NCBI GenBank assembly: GCA_036824265.1
Contig: DAITAL010000003.1
Span: 21,021-85,020 of the forward strand
Reading direction: 5' to 3'
Length of the DNA: 64,000 nucleotides
Source of the DNA: JAAYZB01 sp937958685
GTDB taxonomy: Bacteria > Bacillota_I > Bacilli_A > Izemoplasmatales > Hujiaoplasmataceae
Made by a program: the position numbers and the translations under genes. The stretch's first letter is position 1. The number at the start of each line of letters is the position of its first letter. The notes under the pieces are model-generated. The model was not told the DNA's origin. It made no database searches and worked only from the letters and a program-made list of their open reading frames with translations. This document shows, piece after piece, positions 60,171 through 64,000 of the stretch.

Positions 60171-61499
60171 ATGTTCAAAGAACTGGTCGAAGCCAAAACC
60201 ATCAATGATCAGGGTTACGCCGTCATCAACGTTAACAAGCGACCATACCAAATCGCCAATCTCCTTCCGGGCGAAACGGCTGAAGTAGCCTTTTTCGACA
60301 ATGGTTACGGCAAGGTGGAAAAACTGATCACCAAGAGCGATGCCAGGCAGAAACCGAAATGCCCCTGGTTTGCCGTCTGCGGTGGCTGCCAGTTGCAACA
60401 CATCGCCTATGAGACGCAGCTGGAGATGAAAGAAAGACGCCTGAAGGCGTTGCTTGCGGCCAGCGGGGTGGATGAAAAGACGGTCCTACCGATCATTGGC
60501 ATGAAAGATCCCTACAATTACCGCAACAAATCCCAAATGATCATCTCGGAAAAAGGCAAAAAGATCATGGCTGGGCTTTATGAGGAAAACACCCACAATA
60601 TCGTCAACGTCGATTATTGTCCGATCCAAAACGACAAGGCCAACGAGATCATCAAGACCGCGAGAAAACTGATCCAGGACCAAAACATCAAGCCGTATGA
60701 TGAAAAACGGAACACCGGTTTGATCCGCTACCTGTTTGTGAGAATCGCCGAAGCCACGGGCCAGGTATTGGTGGCGATCGTGACAGCCGAGGAGAAATTC
60801 CCGGGCCGAAACAACTTCGTCAAGGCTTTGCGGATTTTTCATCCCGAAATCACGACGATCATCCAAAACGTCAACTCCCGGCAAACCTCGATTGTCTTGG
60901 GCGAATTCGAGCGCGTCCTTTATGGCATCGGCCACATCGAGGACGAATTACTTGGCAAAAAGTTCCTCATCTCCGCCAGGACCTTCTATCAGATCAACCA
61001 CCATCAGACGCAGATCCTCTATCGAAAGATTCTGGAACTTGCCAAACCCAAGGGGACCGATACTGTCCTTGACATCTATTCCGGCATTGGAACAATCGGC
61101 ATGTGTTTTGCGGAGCATGCGAAGCAGGTGATTGCTGTTGAAGCAAGCAAGGCCTCTGTGCACAACGGCATTCTCAATGCCAAACAGAACAAAATCCGCA
61201 ACATCCGTTTCCAGATGGCTGATGCTCTTGATTACTTGCATAATTATGCAGAGAAGGCAAATACCGCCGACATCGTTATCGTCGATCCGCCGCGGGAAGG
61301 CTTGACAAAACAGGTCGTCAACGCCATTGTTGCGATCAAACCCAGCAAGCTCGTCTACGTTTCCTGCAATCCGGAAACATTGGCAGCCGACATCAGGGAG
61401 TTCATGTTGGGCGGCTATACCGTCAAAAAGGCGTTGCCAATCGATATGTTTCCGCAAACGATCCACGTGGAAACTATATCATTGCTTTCATTAAAATAG
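60171..61499 (+). CDS. rlmD: 23S rRNA (uracil-5-)-methyltransferase, RlmD/RumA family
   Basis: A 442-residue TrmA/RumA-type methyltransferase making 5-methyluridine in 23S rRNA (RlmD or RlmCD type). An N-terminal TRAM-like domain is followed by the iron-sulfur cluster cysteines in C-P-W-F-A-V-C-G-G-C-Q-L-Q-H. The SAM site is L-D-I-Y-S-G-I-G-T-I-G, and the catalytic Cys is in Y-V-S-C-N-P-E-T-L. A GGGGGTT site favours the ATG at 60171. The last 36 bases of the gene lie inside the left copy of the 69-bp direct repeat. Confidence 0.93.
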   Translation: MFKELVEAKTINDQGYAVINVNKRPYQIANLLPGETAEVAFFDNGYGKVEKLITKSDARQKPKCPWFAVCGGCQLQHIAYETQLEMKERRLKALLAASGVDEKTVLPIIGMKDPYNYRNKSQMIISEKGKKIMAGLYEENTHNIVNVDYCPIQNDKANEIIKTARKLIQDQNIKPYDEKRNTGLIRYLFVRIAEATGQVLVAIVTAEEKFPGRNNFVKALRIFHPEITTIIQNVNSRQTSIVLGEFERVLYGIGHIEDELLGKKFLISARTFYQINHHQTQILYRKILELAKPKGTDTVLDIYSGIGTIGMCFAEHAKQVIAVEASKASVHNGILNAKQNKIRNIRFQMADALDYLHNYAEKANTADIVIVDPPREGLTKQVVNAIVAIKPSKLVYVSCNPETLAADIREFMLGGYTVKKALPIDMFPQTIHVETISLLSLK

Positions 61500-61532
61500 C
61501 ACTTGTTATATACTTGACACGTACTTGACAAC
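61464..61532 (+). repeat. 69-bp direct repeat, left copy
   Basis: Bases 61464-61532 are identical to 63337-63405, offset by 1873. The copy spans the end of rlmD and its downstream flank and includes two tandem TACTTGACA units. It marks the left boundary of the RHS-containing segment. Confidence 0.95.
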
Positions 61533-62778
61533 AAGTTCTACTGTCACAACAACTCAAATATCGAGAAGAGAGTTTTCCTATAACAACACCTGGGGCGACC
61601 AGCTGACAAACATCAGTGTATTCCAAGGAGCAAATCAGATTGGCGACATTGATTACACGTATGACAACAGCGGAAATCCGTTGTCTCAGATTGATTCCAT
61701 AGCTGGAGCGAGCACTTCGTATTCGTGGCAAGGAAGACAACTTAGCTCGTATATGTCTTATCCTTCTGAGAATTGGGCAACATACAAATATAACAGCGAA
61801 GGAATCAGAGTCTCAAAGTATGCTAACTATGTCCAATACACCTACATTCTCAATCAAGATCAGATAGCGGTCGAGTATCGGGGGAACAATACCATCTACT
61901 ATACATATGATGTCGATGGCTCGCTACTGAGTATGAACTACAATGGCAATGAGTATTTCTACATCACGAATATCCAAGGAGATGTCATTGAACTTGTTGA
62001 CATCAGTGGCAACACTGTGGCAAGATATAAGTATGATGCCTGGGGTAACATCAGGAACATCTATGATTCCGGTTTGGGAATAGCAAACATCAATCCGTTT
62101 AGATACCGAAGTTATTACTATGACACAGAATCAGGGCTATATTACTTACAGTCGCGATACTATGATCCAAAGATTGGTAGATTTATCAGCTCTGATGGCA
62201 TGGTCGGCAGTATCGGTGATGTGCATAGCCATAACATGTATGCCTATTGTGCAAATAATCCAGTAATGTATGTTGATCCATCAGGAAAAGTTCTTATATT
62301 GACAATTCTAGTTTCACTTGTGTTTGTATTTTCGGTGACTGCGCTCTATGCATCATCTTTACCCGAAGAGGCTCGACCGGGAGAAAACATTACGTTTTCT
62401 GGTTCCTCAACCCCTGACCCATTAGCGTTCGATGGAGAAATCTTAGGTTATGGAGTTGAGTTTCAACACGTTCCTCAAGGGATGACATGTAACCTATACG
62501 GTGTGTGTCATGAATACTCGGAATGGGATATTCAAGCAAAATTGTTGGGAATCAACCTTATCTCGTCAAATGACACAAAAACGGTGAGTGTTTCACTTTC
62601 AGTTATTTATCTTTCGTTTGAAATTGATAACCAAAACAAGATCTCATCGTGGGGTGGTGGAATCTCGCTTGGCATATCTGGAGGGGTCACTTATGTCGGT
62701 TCGGCAAGCGCGTCAATTGACATAGATATTGTTGGGTTAATAAGAGATTTGATTAGAGGAAAACAAGATGGAAACTAA
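61525..62778 (+). CDS. Orphan RHS-repeat C-terminal module with a variable tip
   Basis: A 417-residue frame with no signal or N-terminal sheath. Residues about 1-190 are RHS/YD repeats (x-Y-x-Y-D-x-x-G). The hyperconserved core end is present: N-P-F-R-Y-R-S-Y-Y-Y-D, G-L-Y-Y-L-Q-S-R-Y-Y-D-P and N-N-P-V-M-Y-V-D-P-S-G (190-254). The tip (about 255-417) has one hydrophobic segment and a Gly/Ser-rich beta end, with no known toxin motif. The start would be a TTG in the repeat; the frame is open back only to 61495. It is probably a displaced or truncated toxin module. Confidence 0.7.
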   Translation: MTTSSTVTTTQISRREFSYNNTWGDQLTNISVFQGANQIGDIDYTYDNSGNPLSQIDSIAGASTSYSWQGRQLSSYMSYPSENWATYKYNSEGIRVSKYANYVQYTYILNQDQIAVEYRGNNTIYYTYDVDGSLLSMNYNGNEYFYITNIQGDVIELVDISGNTVARYKYDAWGNIRNIYDSGLGIANINPFRYRSYYYDTESGLYYLQSRYYDPKIGRFISSDGMVGSIGDVHSHNMYAYCANNPVMYVDPSGKVLILTILVSLVFVFSVTALYASSLPEEARPGENITFSGSSTPDPLAFDGEILGYGVEFQHVPQGMTCNLYGVCHEYSEWDIQAKLLGINLISSNDTKTVSVSLSVIYLSFEIDNQNKISSWGGGISLGISGGVTYVGSASASIDIDIVGLIRDLIRGKQDGN

Positions 62779-63178
62779 TAAAAGCGAAATAACAACCAGA
62801 TACAAAAGAAGCGTTTTGTTAGATAATGTTTTCGCTATGTTACCATTGTTGCTCTCTATCGTGATTGGAATTCAAGTGGGAGAATCTTTTTTTGATTCAA
62901 TAGCGTTTGTACTTTTCTCGGGCTGGATTGTTGCCATGATATATATACTTTTCTCTGACATAATATGCTTCTCTCGAAGTTTTGGTAAACGAATATATCA
63001 TATCAAAGTTTTTAACAACGATTCAAGCAATAGAAAGGTATCAATTGCTACCTTAGTACATCGTCATATCCTTGAATTGACAATTCATCCTTTGTTTACG
63101 AAATCTTTTCACTCAAAAGCGGACATGATTGACAAGTTAACACAGACTCACATTGAGATGATAAAGAAAGACATCTAA
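62768..63178 (+). CDS. RDD-like small membrane protein, possible immunity protein
   Basis: A 136-residue protein with about three hydrophobic segments. R-Y-K-R-S-V-L-L-D-N near the start and S-F-G-K-R-I-Y-H-I-K-V-F in the middle match the RDD family of membrane proteins. It overlaps the RHS tip by eleven bases. In RHS toxin systems the gene just after the tip usually encodes the immunity protein, so that role is suggested by position only. Confidence 0.6.
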   Translation: METNKSEITTRYKRSVLLDNVFAMLPLLLSIVIGIQVGESFFDSIAFVLFSGWIVAMIYILFSDIICFSRSFGKRIYHIKVFNNDSSNRKVSIATLVHRHILELTIHPLFTKSFHSKADMIDKLTQTHIEMIKKDI

Positions 63179-63222
63179 CTGATATTTGATCAAATCAGAC
63201 GAAACGACATAGTTTATGAAGG

Positions 63223-63273
63223 AAAATATGTTTCCGATCTTCAAAAAACGTGGAGTGGGGAAACATATTTTTG
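63223..63273 (+). terminator. Terminator-like hairpin after the RDD gene
   Basis: A perfect 13-base inverted repeat (63223-63235 with 63259-63271) with a 23-base loop and a T tail. Confidence 0.6.
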
Positions 63274-63336
63274 CCCAAAATATGTTACTGACGTATATTT
63301 AACAGCACTTTTTCAAGCAACGACGTACTTTCAACG

Positions 63337-63405
63337 CACGTGGAAACTATATCATTGCTTTCATTAAAATAGCACTTGTTATATACTTGACACGTACTTG
63401 ACAAC
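63337..63405 (+). repeat. 69-bp direct repeat, right copy
   Basis: Identical to 61464-61532. Here the rlmD codons are only a remnant, with no gene attached. The sequence downstream, including the hairpin at 63447, is probably the original flank of rlmD. Confidence 0.95.
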
Positions 63406-63446
63406 GTTTTTTAGATCAATCAAAATATAACAAATCGAGTAAAAGC

Positions 63447-63488
63447 AGCTATCAGATACCTTCATCAAGGGTCCGATGGCTTTTTTTG
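63447..63488 (+). terminator. Probable original rlmD terminator
   Basis: A stem of about 12 pairs with several G-T pairs (AGCTATC with GATGGCT at its base), followed by seven T residues. It now lies beyond the inserted segment. Confidence 0.6.
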
Positions 63489-63615
63489 CTATATGAGCAA
63501 ATATTGTCCTTTGTGGAAACATATCTGTTTCAAAATAATCATTTATCATCCTTGATTCGTATCGATAAGTGATACTCTATCAATATCAAAAATCTTTTTT
63601 GAATTACTGACAAGT

Positions 63616-63668
63616 TGCACAACAATAAATAGACATAGTGCACAATATAAATGCGACAAATTGCACAA
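63616..63668 (+). repeat. Three TGCACAA repeats at exact 23-base spacing
   Basis: TGCACAA occurs at 63616, 63639 and 63662, about two helical turns apart, all in the same direction and just upstream of the promoter at 63674. Units 1 and 2 also share scattered bases in between. A binding site array for a regulator is likely. The DNA from 63406 to here has no gene. Confidence 0.6.
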
Positions 63669-63673
63669 TAGTA

Positions 63674-63702
63674 TTGATTATCAGGACTTTCAATGATACA
63701 AT
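63674..63702 (+). promoter_or_regulatory. Promoter of the terminal P-loop ATPase gene
   Basis: TTGATT (63674-63679) and TACAAT (63697-63702) with a 17-base spacer. GGGTGA follows before the ATG at 63719. Confidence 0.7.
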
Positions 63703-63718
63703 GTGAATGGGTGATACT

Positions 63719-64000
63719 ATGGAAAAATACTATACAAGAATTATAGACAAAGTATTGAAAGAAGAACTAAATGCTTTTGGTGCCGTATTAGTTAACGGTC
63801 CTAAATGGTCCGGAAAGACAACTACAGCAAAACAATATGCAAAAAGTATACTTAACATGCAAGATCCTGCGCAAAAATCGAATTATCTAAAAACCGCAAA
63901 AATAAACCCTCTTATTTTGTTACAAGGGGAAACACCGCGATTAATTGATGAATGGCAGCTTGCTCCAGAAATATGGGATGCAATCCGTCATGATATTGAT
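63719..64000 (+). CDS. DUF4143-type P-loop ATPase, 5' part only
   Basis: The first 94 residues of a gene that runs off the window. Walker A is G-P-K-W-S-G-K-T-T-T (27-36). R-L-I-D-E-W-Q-L-A-P-E-I-W-D follows, the usual Walker B region of the AAA ATPases that carry a C-terminal DUF4143 domain. These proteins are widespread and their role is unclear. The DNA is A/T-rich like the preceding insertion, suggesting recent acquisition. The C-terminal domain cannot be seen. Confidence 0.8.
   Translation, partial: MEKYYTRIIDKVLKEELNAFGAVLVNGPKWSGKTTTAKQYAKSILNMQDPAQKSNYLKTAKINPLILLQGETPRLIDEWQLAPEIWDAIRHDID

Larger units (their letters stand above)
61533..63336 (+). mobile_element. Repeat-bounded inserted segment carrying an orphan RHS module
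   Basis: A 1804-bp A/T-rich segment lies between perfect 69-bp direct repeats. It carries the end of an RHS protein, a small membrane protein and a terminator, but no integrase or transposase. The repeat duplicates the end of rlmD, as would be expected if a circle or cassette had recombined into the gene's 3' end, or if a tandem duplication had been followed by deletion. The mechanism is not established. Confidence 0.5.

Overview
The window looks like chromosome from a Gram-positive-lineage anaerobe of the Bacillota/Mycoplasmatota type. The evidence is secreted proteins with lipoboxes and no outer-membrane genes, strong Shine-Dalgarno sites (AAGGAGG), consensus or extended -10 promoters (TATAAT, often TGN-TATAAT), TGA used as a stop rather than Trp, and an Rnf plus Mrp energy-conserving set with no visible respiratory oxidase. 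A more exact placement, such as an Acholeplasmatales or Izemoplasmatales relative, is a guess. Most of the DNA has middling G+C. The last 2.5 kb is visibly A/T-rich.

Layout. 0-3.6 kb: tail of trmFO, xerC, rlmH, pepT and a DUF975 membrane protein. 3.6-8.1 kb: an esterase / acyltransferase / zinc-ribbon membrane protein operon, a pseudouridine synthase and a CPBP protease. 8.1-14.1 kb: a guanylate-kinase-like protein, an acetyltransferase, thioredoxin with an unusual reductase, a secreted RCC1-repeat protein, chorismate mutase, threonine aldolase and a Nudix hydrolase. 14.2-21.2 kb: an Rnf operon with a very short RnfB and an extra twin-FMN subunit, followed by a twin-FMN-like lipoprotein. 21.3-29.2 kb: tRNA-Lys, a GH5-type lipoprotein, a membrane acyltransferase, MsrB, pirin, a YdeI-like protein and a cysteine-synthase-like enzyme. 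29.2-33.7 kb: two transcription units encoding SipW signal peptidase and five probable substrates, each unit preceded by a c-di-GMP-I-like riboswitch. 33.8-39.9 kb: a nine-gene Mrp-type antiporter operon. 40-46.1 kb: LemA/TPM pair, a DUF2500-like protein and two Thr-rich lipoproteins. 46.1-54.3 kb: a SagB-like oxidoreductase and a complete histidine-utilisation operon (hutH, hutU, ftcD, hutI, fchA) ending in a transaldolase-like gene. 54.3-57.2 kb: a TetR regulator and a MacB-type ABC transporter. 57.3-61.5 kb: a cyclase-like protein, a serine-palmitoyltransferase-like enzyme with a ketoreductase, and rlmD. 61.5-63.4 kb: a segment bounded by 69-bp direct repeats that carries an orphan RHS C-terminal module and a small membrane protein. 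The window ends in a partial P-loop ATPase gene.

How the genes fit together. Histidine is degraded to glutamate, ammonia and methenyl-tetrahydrofolate. Rnf and Mrp link ferredoxin/NAD redox and ion gradients. The extra flavin-binding subunit and lipoprotein suggest electrons may be carried past the membrane. The thioredoxin reductase appears to lack NADPH-binding motifs and may draw on reduced ferredoxin. The SipW/riboswitch region looks like c-di-GMP-controlled export of matrix or fibre proteins. The points most worth following are the truncated RnfB with extra flavoproteins, the riboswitch-controlled SipW system, the repeat-bounded RHS module, and the possible sphingoid-base gene pair.
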